This document shows, one piece after another, positions 1-12,446 of a DNA stretch of 64,000 bases. Every line of letters starts with the position of its first letter. The first letter of the stretch is position 1. The notes beneath the pieces were generated by a model, which was not told the DNA's origin, made no database searches, and worked only from the letters and a program-made list of their open reading frames with translations. Position numbers and translations under genes: made by a program. Source of the stretch: Erinaceus europaeus (taxonomy: Eukaryota; Chordata; Mammalia; Eulipotyphla; Erinaceidae); the NCBI RefSeq assembly GCF_950295315.1, contig NC_080171.1:97020752-97084751 (forward strand), given 5' to 3'.

Positions 1-757
1 GTTCAATCCACTGCCCCAACATAAGCCACAGCTGAGCAGTGCTCTGGTAAAATAAATAAATAAGTTCTTAAAGGGGGAGGGGGAAGACAGGCAGTGACAC
101 ACCTGGTTAAGCGCTCACATTACAGTGTGCATGGATGCAGGTTCAAGACCCTGGTGCCCACCTATAGGGGGAAAGCTTCACAAGTGCTGAAGCAGGGATG
201 CAGGTGTCTCTCTGTCTCTCCCTCTCTATCTTCCCCCTCCCCTCTTGATTTCTGGCTCTCTCTATCCAATAATAAAAAAATTAATTAAATAAATAAGTAA
301 ATAAAACCTCAGTATCAGGAGGTGGTGGTGAACCACGTAGAGTACACACATTACCTACCTACCATTTGCAAGGACTCATATTTAAGTCCCCAGTCCACAC
401 CTGCAGGAAAGAAGCTTCACTAGAGGTGAAGCAGTGCTGCCGGTGTCATATTTTAGCTCCCTCTCTCCCATTTCTTGGTTTCTGTTAGGGAAAAAAAAAA
501 AAAAAAAAAAAGGAGGAAGGGAAGGAAGGAAGGCTGGAAGGAAGGAAGGGTGTGGTACGGCTGTTGTGCTGACTCAGCTCCAGCAATAAGACCAGAAAAA
601 AGCAAAAAAAAAAAAAAAAAAAATCATCCTGGGAAGTGGCACAGTGAATAAAGTGTTGGACTCTCAAAAATGTTGTCTTGATCTCCAGGGTTGCATGTGC
701 CAGTGTAATGCTCTGATTCTCTCCTTCTAATAAATCTTAAAAAAAAAAAAAAAAAAT
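1..757 (+). mobile_element. SINE run C-B-B-D
   Basis: C tail cut by the window edge (1-64), B 73-303, a diverged B with an A2-like tail 308-623 that includes a purine GGAA tract at 490-550, and D 625-757. Confidence 0.75.
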
Positions 758-849
758 TCATCTTGCTAAAGGAATAAAAACAAACATGAATGGCCCAATG
801 CTATATGATTCAATTTTTACATTAAACAACAAGAGTAGATAAATTCATA

Positions 850-894
<45 letters not shown>

Positions 895-1945
895 TAGTGA
901 TTAGTGGTTGATAAGGTCTGAAGAAGAGTTGAAAAATGACAGTATTAGAACTAGTTAGAGGTGATGGTTGCACAACAATGTCAATACAGTAAAACTAAAG
1001 AATTTGGGGGTTCAGGTGGTGGTGCACCCGGTTAAGTGCACATAGTACTAAAGCACAAGGATCCATGCAAAGATCCAGGTTCAAGCCTCCAGCACCCCAC
1101 TGGCAGAGGGACACTTGACGATCAGTGAAGCAAGTCTGCAGGTGTCTATCTTTCTCTCTCCCTATCTCCTCCCCAACCCCTCTCAATTTCTCTCTGTCCT
1201 ATCCAATAACATGGAAAAAATGTCTGCCAGGAGCAGTGAATTTGTAGTGCCGAAACAAGCCCCAACAATAACCCTGGAGGCAAAAAAAAAAAAAAAGTAC
1301 ATTTTTAAATGGTTGACTTGGAGGGGCGAGGCAGTGGCATACCTAGTTGAATGTACATGTTGTAATGTGCAAGGACCTGGGTTCAAAGCCCCAGTCCCAC
1401 CTATAGGGAAAAAACTTCATGAGCAGTGAAGCAGTGTTGCCAGCGTATTCCCCTCTCCCTATCTCCCCCTTCTCTCTTGATTTCTGCCTTTGTCCAATAA
1501 ATAAATTTAGAAGAAAAAAATTTTTTTCATGGTGAACTTGGGTCAAGCGATAGCTCACACAGCAAAGTATGTGCTTTATCGTACATGAGGTCTTGGGTTT
1601 GAGCCCAGCACCAAGAATGCATACCAAAGACACCACTAAGGGAAGCAGTGCTTTCTGTCTCTACTTCCTTCTTTCTCTCCCCTGCCCTTAGGAAGGGAGG
1701 GAGGGAGGGAGGGGAGTAAGGAAGGGAAAAGAGGGAAGAAACAAAAATATTTAAAAAAAAAAAAAAAAAAAGGAAAGAAAGGGAAAAAGAAAGGAACGAA
1801 GCCAGCCAGCAAGGTCGCAGAGGTGGTACTGAACATATCTGAGGCTCATTCTCTAACTCCACCTCAAAAAAAAACATTAAAATTAAAAAGGTCAACTATT
1901 AGTTTATGTTATGTGAATTTTATCTCAATTTAAAAAGGAAAAATT
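758..1945 (+). mobile_element. Ancient L1M-type 3' UTR, fragmented
   Basis: 758-1004 and 1890-1945 together read like a mammalian-wide L1 3' UTR (gattagtggttgataagg, gtgatggttgcacaacaatg, gtgaattttatctcaattt). Younger SINEs fill the gap. A (GAAA)n tract at 849-892 lies inside. Confidence 0.55.
1005..1296 (+). mobile_element. SINE A2
   Basis: The body has lost most of the caa-rich region; the terminal module taataaccctggaggc precedes a poly(A). Confidence 0.75.
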
Positions 1946-2030
1946 GGGGGGCCAGGCGATAACACACTGGGTTAAGTGCACATGGCACAAAGCACAAAGA
2001 CAAGCATAAATAAAAAGAAAAAAGAAATAA
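1320..2030 (+). mobile_element. SINEs B, E and a deleted A
   Basis: B 1320-1528; an E-like element 1536-1890 (aagcgatagctcacacagc) with GGGA and poly(A) tracts; A 1948-2030 reduced to head plus tail. 2031-2261 is unrecognised. Confidence 0.6.
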
Positions 2031-2261
2031 AACTAAGTGCTAAGTGCAAAAAAAGACAAGATCTAATATTTGTATTCTTTGACAGCAAATTAAGCTATTG
2101 TTTGCAAATACTGGGATTAGATTTCTAACAGCTTTCACTATCATTTCATAATGCCCAAGACAAATAGGACAGTTATTAAAAAATGCCAACTCCCTGGCTA
2201 CATAAACAATAGGTTTAGAAGACAGAAGATTTACGAGAAAATGTAAAATAATGCTTTTCAC

Positions 2262-2470
2262 CAAGATATTGGCTAGAGGCAGCCAGAAATTGAGAGCAAT
2301 TGGGGGAGAGGGGCGGGGGGGGGGGAGAGAAAGAGAGAGAGAGAAACACTCTCAGGCAAGCTTCACCATTCATGAAACTTTCCCCCTGCAGGTAGGAACT
2401 AGGGGATTGAACCCATCCTCACATACTTTAACATGTGCGCTCAAGTGGGTGCACCACCACCCTGTCCCTA
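2262..2470 (-). mobile_element. SINE B
   Basis: Reverse B with (GA)n expansion at 2329-2344. Confidence 0.75.
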
Positions 2471-2552
2471 AAAAAAAAATTTTAATGTGTTACAGAATGA
2501 CCGTAGGACCTCATACATATGTCATACCACTGAAAGGCCTCCTAGTTCTGTT

Positions 2553-3199
2553 TCTTTTTTTCTTTTTTTTTTAATATTTATTTATTTACTCCCTTTTGTT
2601 GCCCTTGTTTTATTGTTGTAGTTATTATTGTTGTCATCGCTGGACAGGACAGAGAGAAATGGAGAGAGGAGAGGAAGACAGAGAGGGGGACAGAAAGACA
2701 CCTGTAGACCTGCTTCACCGCTTGTGAAGCGACGCCCCTGCAGGTGGGGAGCTGGGGGCTCGAACAGGTATACTTACACTGGTCCTTGTACTGTGCGCTT
2801 AACCCACTGTGCCACCGCCTGGCCCCGATCTCCTTTTTTTTTTTTTAATATTTATTTATTTCCTTTCTGTTGCCCTTGTCTTTACCGCTGTTGTAGTTAT
2901 TATCGTTGTATATGTCATCATTGTTGGATAGGACAAAGAGAAATGGAGAGAGGAGGGGAAGATAAGAGAGGGGGAAAGAAAGATAGACACCTGCAGACCT
3001 GCTTCACTGTGAAGCAACTCATCTACAGGTGGGGAACTGGGGGCTTGAACCGGGATCCTCATGCTGGTCCTTGCACTTTGCACCATGTGCGCTTAACCTG
3101 CTGTGCTACTGCCCAACTCCCTTTCCTCTTTGTCTCCCCATCCTCTCTCTATTTCTGTCCTATCTAATAAAAAATAATAATAAATAAAATATTAAAAGA
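2553..3199 (-). mobile_element. Two SINE A copies in tandem
   Basis: Reverse A at 2553-2824 and 2835-3121, followed by an orphan forward SINE tail (3122-3199) that was probably the host element. Confidence 0.8.
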
Positions 3200-3260
3200 A
3201 AAAATGGTCTCAAAGGTTCCTTCAGTTACAGAAGTTAAACCTTTGTAAAATTTCTTTTTA

Positions 3261-4595
3261 GGGCAGGTAGAACATAGCATAATGGTTATGCAAAGAGACT
3301 CTCATGCCTGAGGCTCCAAAGTCCCAAGTTCAATTCCTTACTCAACCGTAAGTCCAGAGCTGAGCAGTGCTCTAGAAAAAGACAGACAGACAGACGAGAC
3401 ATACCACAGCACCTTTCACTTTGCATGATGATCCCATGTAGTGGTATAGCAATGAGACTGAATAATAAAGTGTGTGCTCTTCTGAGATGAGCTATCTCCC
3501 AGTGTACCCACCTCTAAGTCCGTTTATTAAAAACACAGAAGAGGTGATCCGGGAGGTGGTGCAGTGGCTAAGACACTAGACTCTCAAGCATGAGGTCCTA
3601 AGTTTGATCCCCAGCAGCACATGTACCAGAGTGATGGCTGGTTCTTTCTCTCCTCCTATCTTTCTCATAAATAAATAAATAAATAAATTCTTAAAAAAAA
3701 AAAAAAAAAGAAAGAAAGAAAGAACAGAAACACAGAAGGGAAGAGTTACCTCAAAACTACTCCATTATCCATTGGACTCCCCTAGCGATGTCTACAGTGC
3801 CCTCATATGTTGCCAGGGCTCAATACTAAGGCCTTGCAAATGGCAAGGAACTGGGGAAAGAGAGAGAAATGGAGAGCCTCCTCTACCAATTGTGAAGCTT
3901 CTCTCTGCAGGTGATGAACAGAGGTTTCAACGAGGGTCCTTGTACATGGTAATTTGTGTAGTTTACCTGTTGCACCACTGCCCAGCACCTAATGAAAAAT
4001 TTGAAAGTAATCATGGGATCTAGGAGGTGGTGGCACAGTGGATAAATTGATGGACTCTTAAGCATGAGGTCTCAAGTTTGATCAATGGCATACCACGCAC
4101 CACAGTGATGCTCTGGTATTCTCTCTCATGTAAATAAATCTAAGAAGGTAGGAAAGAACCAAACACAGCACAGATTCCTGAAGGACCTGATCATTTCCAT
4201 TTTGTTTAGTATTTTATTACTTTATTATGATAGACACAGAGAAACAGGGCTAGAGACAGGTAGAAAGAGAAACAGCGGCAGCATGTTCACTGCCTATGAA
4301 GCTTCTCTCCAGGAGGTGGGGGCCAGGACCTCAAACCTGGGTCGTGCCCATGGTAACCGGTGCCACCCAGCCCCCTTCATTTCCATTTTTAATATTTATT
4401 TAATGAGAAATTAGAAAACTCTGACCTGGGCAGAGGATAAATAGCATAATGGTTATGCAAACAGACTCTCAAGCCTGAAGATTTGAAGTCCCAGGTTCAA
4501 TCCCCTGCACCACCATAAGCCAGAGCTGAACAGTGCTCTGGTAAAAAATAAATAAATAAATAAATAAAAATTAAAAATAAATTTAAAAAAGAAAA
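3261..4595. mobile_element. SINE run C, D, B, D, B, C
   Basis: C (+) 3261-3395; D (+) 3546-3725 ending in (GAAA)n; diverged B (-) 3855-3992; D (+) 4016-4146; B (-) 4203-4378; C (+) 4421-4595. 3400-3540 and 3726-3850 hold no clear repeat. Confidence 0.7.
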
Positions 4596-4751
4596 GAAAG
4601 CTCTGACATATATTGTGGCAGGGGTCAAACCCAGGGCCTGTGTTTTACCTCCTAAGTCACCTCTTTAACAGCTATGATTCCTATTTTGAATATGCCAGAA
4701 TTTAGGATCCCTATTTTGAATATGCCAGAATTTAGTATAATGGCTATAACA

Positions 4752-4971
4752 ATTTTCTTTATTGATTGATAAGACAGGAGGAGAGAAAGAACCAGACATC
4801 ACTCTGGTACATGTGCTGCCGGGGCTTGAACTCAGGACCTCACACTCAAGCGCTTTATCCACTGTGTCACCTCCCAGACCACAGGGCTATAAAGATTTTC
4901 ATGCCTGAGGCTCTGAGGTCCCAGATTCAATCCCCATCCCCAGTACTACCATCAGCCAGAGTTGAGCTATG

Positions 4972-5012
<41 letters not shown>

Positions 5013-5167
5013 CTATGTGTGTGTGTATGTGTAAATTTATAGGGCGAGGGCAGATAGCATAATGGTTATGCAGAGACTCTCATGCCTGAGGCTCCAAAGT
5101 ACAAGGTTCAGTCCTCTGCACCATGATAAGCCAGAGCTGAGCAATGCTCTGGTTTAAAAAATATATA
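4752..5167. mobile_element. SINEs D, C, C
   Basis: D (-) 4752-4881 abuts C (+) 4882-5035, whose tail contains a (TG)n tract at 4973-5009; then C (+) 5041-5167. Confidence 0.75.
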
Positions 5168-5169
5168 TG

Positions 5170-5385
5170 CCAGAACTTAATATGCCATATATGACTGGCT
5201 CTCCTGGCCTATAAAACCTCCCTGACAATTGACCCATGCTGATTAGATAGTCATAGTAAATAATATCTTTTCTGCTTATAACGCAATGTATATAAAAGTG
5301 CTCTGAAAAACCTATTGCTGTTAATTTTGAGCATGTGGTGTCATATTTCCCCTAGCTGCAAAATAAATCTTAAAAACAAACAAAC
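5170..5385 (+). mobile_element. Possible LTR fragment
   Basis: SINE-free segment with a TATA-like tatataaaag (5289-5298) and cagctgcaaaataaatctt-like 3' end, reminiscent of an old LTR. No TG/CA ends or TSD found; weak. Confidence 0.25.
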
Positions 5386-5397
5386 AAAAAAAACCTC

Positions 5398-5750
5398 AGG
5401 TGGAGGAGATAGTACGTAAGACTTTCATGCCTGATGTTCATAGGTCCCTGGCACCACTGTATACCAAAGTTGAGCAGTGCTCTCTGGCTTTCATCTCTCT
5501 CATGAAATCAAAACAATGTATATGTTAACAACTGTACTGTAAACCACTAGTCCCTCAATAAAAGTGAAAAAAGAAAATGATTTTTTTTATAAAGATAGGG
5601 GGTGAAAGAGGGAGAGAAACAAACAAATAAACAAACAAAAAAAGGACACACACACAGCACTATTCCACTGCTAATGAAGCTTCCCCTGCTCATGGCTAAG
5701 AGACTTAAGCCTAGGTCCTGACACATGGTAACATGGGAGCTCTCAATTTG
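5398..5750. mobile_element. SINEs C and B
   Basis: C (+) 5398-5520 runs into an L1 end; diverged B (-) 5580-5750 has a (CAAA)n segment. Confidence 0.6.
5517..5575 (+). mobile_element. L1 3' terminus fragment
   Basis: tgtatatgttaacaactgta then ctcaataaaagtg matches the ends of the other L1 copies. Confidence 0.5.
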
Positions 5751-5756
5751 TTAAAG

Positions 5757-6160
5757 TCAAAACCTGGAAGCAATCCCAATGGCCAACAGAAGATGAATGC
5801 TGAGAAAGCTGTAGTATATATACACAATGGAATATTACTCAGCTACTAAAAATGGCAAATTCACCTTCTTCACCTCATCTTAAATGGAGCTTGAAGGAAT
5901 CATGTTAAGTGAGATCAGCCAGAAAGAGAAGGATGAATATGGGATGATCCCACTCATAGACAGAAGCTGAAAAAGAAGAATAGAATGGAAACTTGGACTG
6001 GATTTGGTGTACTGTACCAATGCAAAGGACTCTGGGGTGGGGGTTAGTGTTCATGATGGAACAGAGGAGGACCTAGGTAGGGGGTAGGTTATTATGCAGA
6101 AAACTGAGAAATGTTACACATGTACCAACTACTTTACTGTCAAATGTGCCGATAAGGGGG
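5757..6160 (+). mobile_element. L1 3' end
   Basis: The ORF2 end is recognisable (acctggaagcaatcccaatg, tatacacaatggaatattac, gatgaatatgggatgatccc) plus a 3' UTR. More diverged than the 49- and 58-kb copies. Confidence 0.8.
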
Positions 6161-6220
6161 GAGAAATGTGTGCTCTACTAGTAAACTACCTCCCAGTCTG
6201 GGGAGGGGAGGCATTCACAG

Positions 6221-6905
6221 AGGGCCTGGGCAATGGTGCACCCACCACAGCACACATACTATAGTGCACAAGGACCTGGGTTCAAGCCCTGTGTTTCCAC
6301 CAGCAGGGGGAAATCCTCAAGAGCACTGTCCCTTTCTCCCTCTCTATCTTCCCCTTCTCTCGATTTCTGTGTATTCAATAAGTAAATATTTTAAAAAAAC
6401 AAAAAAAAACTATTTATGGAGAGGGACAGCATCCCATAGGGTGTGCTCAGTAAATCAAGGAAGCCCTGAATTCAAACCCAGGCACCACATAAAAGAGCCA
6501 AGGCACCTGGGGAAAAAGCTTCATGTATACTGAAGCATTGATGTCTCTCTCTCTCTCAACATATATATGAAACTCTAAAGAAAAATGAAAAAAAAATCAA
6601 GCTGAGCAGAGTGGAACTGAGTGTGTGAGAGGTTTTGTTACTGAGAATAAAAAAATTAAAAATTCCCATGAAGTTTTTAGACAGAGGTACAACTTTACAG
6701 TGCAGGTAGTTTAATATGGAAAACTCACAGATGGCTCAGACTAAACATAAAAGTGAGTTCCAAAAAAAGTATACTAATTAGGGCTAAGGAGATAATGGTT
6801 ATGCAAAACAACTTTCATGCCTGAGGCTCTGAGGTCCCATGTTCAGTACCCAGCAGCAGCATAAGCCAAACCTGAGCAGTGATCTGGTGAGAGGAAAAAA
6901 AAAAA
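6221..6905 (+). mobile_element. SINEs B, E, C
   Basis: B 6221-6408, E-like 6416-6590, C 6778-6905. 6600-6775 is unassigned sequence. Confidence 0.65.
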
Positions 6906-6984
6906 ATTCATGAAAGTAGTTACAGTTTCTTGTGTTACATCTCTAAATCAGACATTATTCTCCCAACACATACATAGTAACTTT

Positions 6985-7557
6985 CTTTTTTAAAATTTTC
7001 TATTATTTTTATTTACTGACTAAAGACAGCCAGAAATTGAGAGGGATGGGGGAGGTAGAGAGGGAGAGAAACAGAGACACCTGCAGCACTACTTCACCAC
7101 TCACAAAGCTTCCCTCTGCAGGTGGGGACTGAGGGCCCAAACCTGGGTCCTTGCACATTGTAACATGTGTATTCAACCAGGTGTGCCATCCCCCCACAGT
7201 AACTTTAAGTCTTTTGATTAAATAACTGAACAAATGTATGGTTACTTTTATCTTACATTGTAATAGCTTCCAAGAGATCAAATGTCAAGTTAAAAAACCT
7301 TACCTCCAAAATAATATTTCAATTTTCATTAACTGTGCTTTGTGAAGTTCTGTTTTTTAAATCTATCTTATTTTACTTATTCATTCATTTGTTGGACTGA
7401 AACTGAGAGGGAGAGGGGAAAGGGGTGATAGGCACCAGTAGCACTGGTCACCAGTCATGAAGCTTCCTTCCCCTCTGCAGGTGGAGACCAGGGGCTTGAA
7501 CCCAGGTCCTTGTGCACTGTAACGTGTTCTCAACTGAGTATGCCACCACTTGGCCCC
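6985..7557 (-). mobile_element. Two SINE B copies
   Basis: 6985-7197 and 7357-7557, with about 160 bp of non-repeat between them. Confidence 0.75.
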
Positions 7558-7680
7558 ATAAGCCTGCCTTTTATCATTTATTCTCACTTGGCCAGATGTG
7601 AAACACACATATCTTCTATGATTTTCACTGAAATCTTTACTGTGAATGCAAAACATTTAGTTCTATATAAAAAAAAATTA

Positions 7681-8495
7681 TGGGGAGTCGGGTGGTAGCG
7701 CAGTAGGTTAAGCACAGGTGGCACAAAGCGCAAGGACCGGCGTAAGGATCCGGGTTCCAGCCTCTGGCTCCCCACCTGCAGGGGAGTCGCTTCACAGGCG
7801 GTGAAGCAGGTCTGCAGGTGTTTATCTTTCTCTCCCCCCCCCCCCCCCGTCTTCCCCTCCTCTCTCCATTTCTCTCTGTCCTATCCAATAACAACCACAT
7901 CAATAACAACAATAATAACTACAACAACAATAAAAAACAAGGGCAACAAAAGGGAAAATAAATAAATAAAATTTTTTTTAAATTATGTTTTGGTCCATTC
8001 ACTTTTACATATTTTACCCTTATTCTTCCAAAACTGTTATATTGATTAGATTACAACTAGAGATTTGAGGGGCCGGGTGATAGCACACCTGGCTAAGCGC
8101 ACACATTACAGTGCACAAGGAGCCAGGTTCAAGCTCACAGACCGCACCTGCAGAGTAAAAGCTTCATGAGTGGTAAAACTTCTGCAGGTGTCTCTCTCAC
8201 CTCTACCCCTCTACCCTCTCTATTTCTGTCTCTATCCAAGAAGAAAAAAAAAAGGAATACAACTAGTGACTTAACCACATAGTTCAGGTATAAAGAAACT
8301 GTAAGGGATCAGGCAGCGGCACAACTGGTTGATCGCACACACCACAGTGCGCAAGGACCCGGGTTCAAGCCCCCGATCCCCACCTGTAGGGGGAAAGCTT
8401 CACGAGTGGTGAAGCAGGGCTGCAGGTGTCTCTGTCTCTCTCCATCTCTATTTCCCCTTCCCCTCAATTTCTGTCTCTATCCAATAATAAATAGA
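7681..8495 (+). mobile_element. SINEs A, B, B
   Basis: A 7681-7980 contains a C16 run; B 8069-8255; B 8308-8495. Confidence 0.8.
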
Positions 8496-8529
8496 AACTG
8501 TAATTAGATCTAGAACATATTTGTTATTC

Positions 8530-9538
8530 TTTTTTTAAAAATATTTTATTTATTTTATTTCTGAGAGAGATGCAGAGAGAAAGACACAGAGAGAAACACA
8601 AGAGCACTGCACAGCTCTGCCTTATTATGGTGCAGGGGGATTGAACCTGGGACTTTGGAGCCTCAGGCATGAGTCTCTTTGCATGACCATTATGCTATAT
8701 ACCCCCACCATCTGTGTTACTCTTTATTACCTTCAACTTCTAGTTAATTTAAAACTTGTGAATTTCTGCCCTTTCTACCACAACAAATCTTTTTCAAAAT
8801 GATTAAGTAGTCCCAATGCTTTATTTTCACATAGAAATTTCTCATAGATAGCTTTCCTTTAGGCTATCAAAACTCAGAAATAGTGCTCCTGGAATATTTT
8901 TGGCTTAGTTTTAATTTGCACCTCATGCCAAAATATAGAACATTAAGTTTCTTTTTTCAAAACATTATTTATTTATTTAAATAAGTGAGAAAGAGACAAG
9001 AGCACTGCTCAGCTCTGGCTTATAGTGGTGGCTTAATCTTCAGGATCACAAGCAAGTTAATCTAATAAAGGCTTCTTTTCTTTCTGTCTTTTTTTAGTAT
9101 TTATTTTCCCTTTCGTTGCTGTTTTTTAAAATATTTATTTATTTATTCCCTTTTGTTGCCCTTGTTGTTTTACTGTTGTATTTATTACTGTCATTGTTAG
9201 GACAGAGAGAAATGGAGAGAGGAGGGGAAAACAGAGGGGGGGAGAGAAAGACAGACACCTGTAGACCTACTTCACCGCCTGTGAAGCGACTGCCCTACAG
9301 GTGGGGAGCCAGGGGCTTGAACCCGGATCCTTACTCCAGTCCTTGCGCTTTACACCATGTGTGCTTAACCCCCTGCACTATCACCTGACTCCTTCTTCTT
9401 TTTTTTTTAACCAGAGCACTGCTCAGCTCTGGCTCTCTGGTCTCGGGTTTATGGTGGTCCTAGGGACCAAACCAGGGACTTTTGGTGCCTCAGGCCCGAA
9501 GGTCTTTTTGCATAACCTTTAAGCTATCTCCCAGCCCA
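8530..9538 (-). mobile_element. SINEs C, C, A, C
   Basis: C 8530-8711, partial C 8960-9050, A 9088-9391, C 9395-9538, all reverse. 8712-8955 is AT-rich and unassigned. Confidence 0.75.
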
Positions 9539-9637
9539 GACATTTCCAAGACACACACACACAAAAGGAGAGCCTTCTTTTTTGATAGAAATTTCAGAAT
9601 TGTTTCTCAGTTATTGCCCAGATTAAAAAAAGGAAAA

Positions 9638-10050
9638 CTTGGGTGGAGGTATAGCATAATGGTTATGCAAAGACTTTTTTTTTCTCATTTATTTATTCCC
9701 TTTTGTTGCCCTTGTTGTTTTATTGTTGTAGTTATTATTGTTGTTGTTGATGTTGTTGTTGTTGGATAGAACAGAGAGAAGTGGAGAAGAGGAGGGGAAG
9801 ACAGAGAGGGGGGGGAAAAGACAGAAACATGCAGACTGCCTGTGAAGCGACTCCCCTATAGGTGGGGAGCCGGGGGCTCAAACCAGGATCCTTATGCCAG
9901 TCCTTGTGCTTTGCGCCACATGCGCTTAACCGCTACACTACCGCCCAACTCCCTCGCAAAGACTTTCTTGCCTGAGGCTCTCAAGTCCCAGGTTCAATCC
10001 CCCACACCGCCATAAACCAGAGCTGAGCAGTGCTCACGTTAAAAAAAAAA
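9638..10050 (+). mobile_element. SINE C split by a reverse SINE A
   Basis: C halves 9638-9677 and 9956-10050; the A element (-) 9678-9954 duplicated gcaaagacttt. Confidence 0.85.
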
Positions 10051-10066
10051 GATTTAAAAAAGGGAA

Positions 10067-10265
10067 ACTTGATTGTGTATTGCACCAAAGTAAAAGACTG
10101 GGGGGTGGGGGGGAGGTGTTCAGGTCTTGGAACTTGATGGCAGAGTACCTAGTGAGAGTTATATTGTTATGTGGAAAACCGTGAAATGTTACGCATGTAA
10201 CAGACTACTGTATTAACTGTCGACTGTAAAACATTAATCCCTCAATAAATAAATTTAAAAAATAG
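10067..10265 (+). mobile_element. L1 3' UTR end
   Basis: Begins ttgattgtgtattgcaccaa and ends ccctcaataaataaattt. Confidence 0.75.
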
Positions 10266-10283
10266 AAAAATTTATTTAAAAAG

Positions 10284-10670
10284 CATGGTCTGGAAGACTG
10301 CACAGTGGATAAAGCACTGGATTCTCAAGGATGAGATCCCGAGTTCAATCCCCAGCAGCATATGTACCAGAGTGATGCCTGGTTCTTTCTCTCCTCCTTT
10401 CTCATAAATAAATAAATAAATAAATAAAATCCTGGGGCCAGGTGATGGCGCACCTGGTTGCGCGCACACATTACTATGTGCAAGGACCGGGTTCATGCCC
10501 CTGGTCCCCACCTGCATTGGGAAAGCTTCAAAGTAATGAAGCAGGGCTGCAGGTCTTTCGCTGTCTCTCACCCTCTCTATTTCCCCTTCCCCTCTCAATT
10601 TCTGGCTGTCTCTATCCAGTAAATAAATAACAAAAATTTAAATAAAAAAATTTTTTTTAAAAAAAAAGGT
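10284..10670 (+). mobile_element. SINEs D and B
   Basis: D 10284-10430 immediately followed by B 10433-10670. Confidence 0.8.
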
Positions 10671-11146
10671 ACCAGCTGAGGAGACAGTGTAATGGCTAAT
10701 GCAAAAAGACTTTCATGCAGGGGTCGGGCGGTAGCGCAGCTGGTTAAGCGCAGGTGGCGCAAATCACAAGGACCAGCATAAGGATCCCGGTTCGAGCCCA
10801 CAACTCCCCACCTGCAGGGGAGTCACTTCACAAGCGGTGAAGCAGATCTGCAGGTGTCTGTCTTTCTCTCCCCCTCTCTGTCTTCCCCTCCTCTCTCCAT
10901 TTCTCTCTGTCCTATCCAACAATTAACGACATCAACAATAACAATAACCACAACAAAGCTACAACAACAAGGGCAACATAAGGGGAAAAAATTGGCCTCC
11001 AGGAGCAGTGGATTCATGGTGCAGGCACTGGGCCGCAGCAATAACCCTGGAGGCAAAAAAAAATGAGGTACCAATGGTCCCAGGTTCAATTCCCAGCACC
11101 ACCATAAGCCGTAGCTGAGCAGTGCTCAAGAGAGGAAATAAAGGCA
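10671..11146 (+). mobile_element. SINE C split by SINE A2
   Basis: C halves 10671-10718 and 11066-11146; a full A2 (10719-11065) with the terminal module sits between. Confidence 0.8.
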
Positions 11147-11800
11147 GATACAGGGAGTTCACCCACTGGCGAACATTTACGGAGGGGGGACACCTGGCTG
11201 TTGGGGGGGGTGGGGAGGGGGAGGCACTAAATACAACTCAACTGTGTTACAAATAAGTCACATTTACAGCAATTGTCTGGCCTTCAGCATCCTGCGTACT
11301 GTTAACTTTGTTAACTATTAACTTCGTGGGGGGTGGGGGGGTAGGGTTTTCCTTAGGAGAAAAGAATTCATGAACCAGTTGCTCACTCCCCAGAATTTAA
11401 ACAAGAAAAAAGAAACGTAAAACTACACTCCAGCTGACCCACTTACCATATGGCAAATCAATGATAACTGAATAAAGCAAACGGGCACTGGCGCGAGTCG
11501 CTCAACACCGCTGGCCCCCAGCACTGCCGTCAGGACCGCACAGCAACACGCCCCGGCAGCGGTATGTCACCCCCACTGCTCTATTCGCACGTTTACAGCC
11601 AACTCGAGATCCGCGCTAACAGGGAACAACTCATCTCCTCTAGGAAACCACGGAAATCTCAAGTTAAAGGGTGAGAAGCGACTGATTTAAGGGACCCTCC
11701 CACCAAAAAAAAAAAAAAAAAAGCATTGCCGAGACACATTTACTCATGTATATTTAGCTCCTCAAGGCACTCGAATGAGCGGAAGAAAAACCAAGCCCCC
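11147..11800. other. Promoter-proximal non-repetitive sequence of PPP6C intron 1
   Basis: SINE-free stretch next to the CpG island. It contains two G-run clusters (11197-11223 and 11325-11346) with G-quadruplex potential on the plus strand, and a poly(A) run at 11705-11722. No exon or known repeat is recognised. Confidence 0.5.
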
Positions 11801-12371
11801 TGCAAGGCCATTTGGAGGAGTGGTGAGGGAGACGAGGGGCGACTCGCTGTTCACGCCCGTCGCGCCCACGGCCATTCATTCCCTGGACACCTAAACGCCC
11901 GGGGTCGCCGTCAGGAAGCCAGCGGCTGCTCCTGTCAGCGCCTGTCAAGCCGCGCTGCTCCCGCCGCCCTGGAGCCCCGACCGCACCCCCGGCACCGGCC
12001 GTCGGGGCTCGGCTCGGGACTCGGGGAGACCGGGGACGCGAAGGGGGAGAGGGGGACCCCCCCAGCAGAGCTGCTGGGCGCCGAGCCCGAGGCCAGGAGC
12101 CGCAACCCGGGGACAGCGGCCGCGACGTCCACGGGGATCCCGGCTCGGGGGAGGAGGCGGGAGGAGGCGGGAGGGAGATCGGGCTCTCCGCCCATCTCGG
12201 CTTGATTCCGAGTCGGACCGGGAGGCTTCGCGACGCGTCAGGCCCTCGGCCGGGACCGGACGAGATGCCCGGCGAAAGGATCCCGCGGAGAGAGGAAGGG
12301 CGGGCCGGCGGGACCTCACAGCCGGAAGGGGCGAACCCCACAAGCAGGGCTCCCGCCCCGGCAAAACTCAC

Positions 12372-12446
12372 CTTCAGGTCGTTCTCCGGCAGGTATTTGC
12401 ATAGCCGCGCTATCTCCACATACTTGTCTAAATCTAGGGGCGCCAT
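12372..12446 (-). CDS. PPP6C: PPP6C coding exon 1 (serine/threonine protein phosphatase 6 catalytic subunit)
   Basis: Reading the minus strand from the ATG at 12446 gives 25 codons, starting [15 protein letters not shown] and ending PENDLK, which I recognise as the N-terminus of the PP6 catalytic subunit. The exon stops at 12372, followed by a consensus donor (AAG|GTGAG), phase 0. The start has A at -3 and G at +4. PP6C is a metal-dependent PPP-family phosphatase that works with SAPS and ankyrin-repeat subunits in mitotic and DNA-damage signalling; the metal-binding and catalytic motifs are encoded in later exons outside the window. The frame stays open upstream to an ATG at 12617, but the known protein start is the downstream ATG. 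Only this exon lies in the window. Identity is very secure; the protein role is family knowledge. Confidence 0.96.

Larger units (their letters stand above)
1..12371 (-). other. PPP6C: PPP6C intron 1 (partial)
   Basis: Everything left of the exon 1 donor lies in the first intron of PPP6C; exon 2 is not in the window. It is about 70-80% SINEs, with fragments of L1 3' ends and an old L1M-type 3' UTR. The least repetitive parts are 2031-2261, 5170-5395, 7200-7350, 8720-8955 and 11147-11800. I saw no other exon. Confidence 0.85.

Noticed and set aside
2628..3167. 179-codon plus-strand ORF
   Set aside because: It spans two reverse SINE A copies; the same peptide patterns recur wherever this SINE occurs.
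5170..5385. Second solo LTR
   Set aside because: A TATA-like string is present but no TG/CA termini or TSD; kept only as a low-confidence feature.
11726..12205. 159-codon plus-strand ORF in the CpG island
   Set aside because: Composition artefact of GC-rich sequence, antisense to PPP6C intron 1; no domain or splice context.
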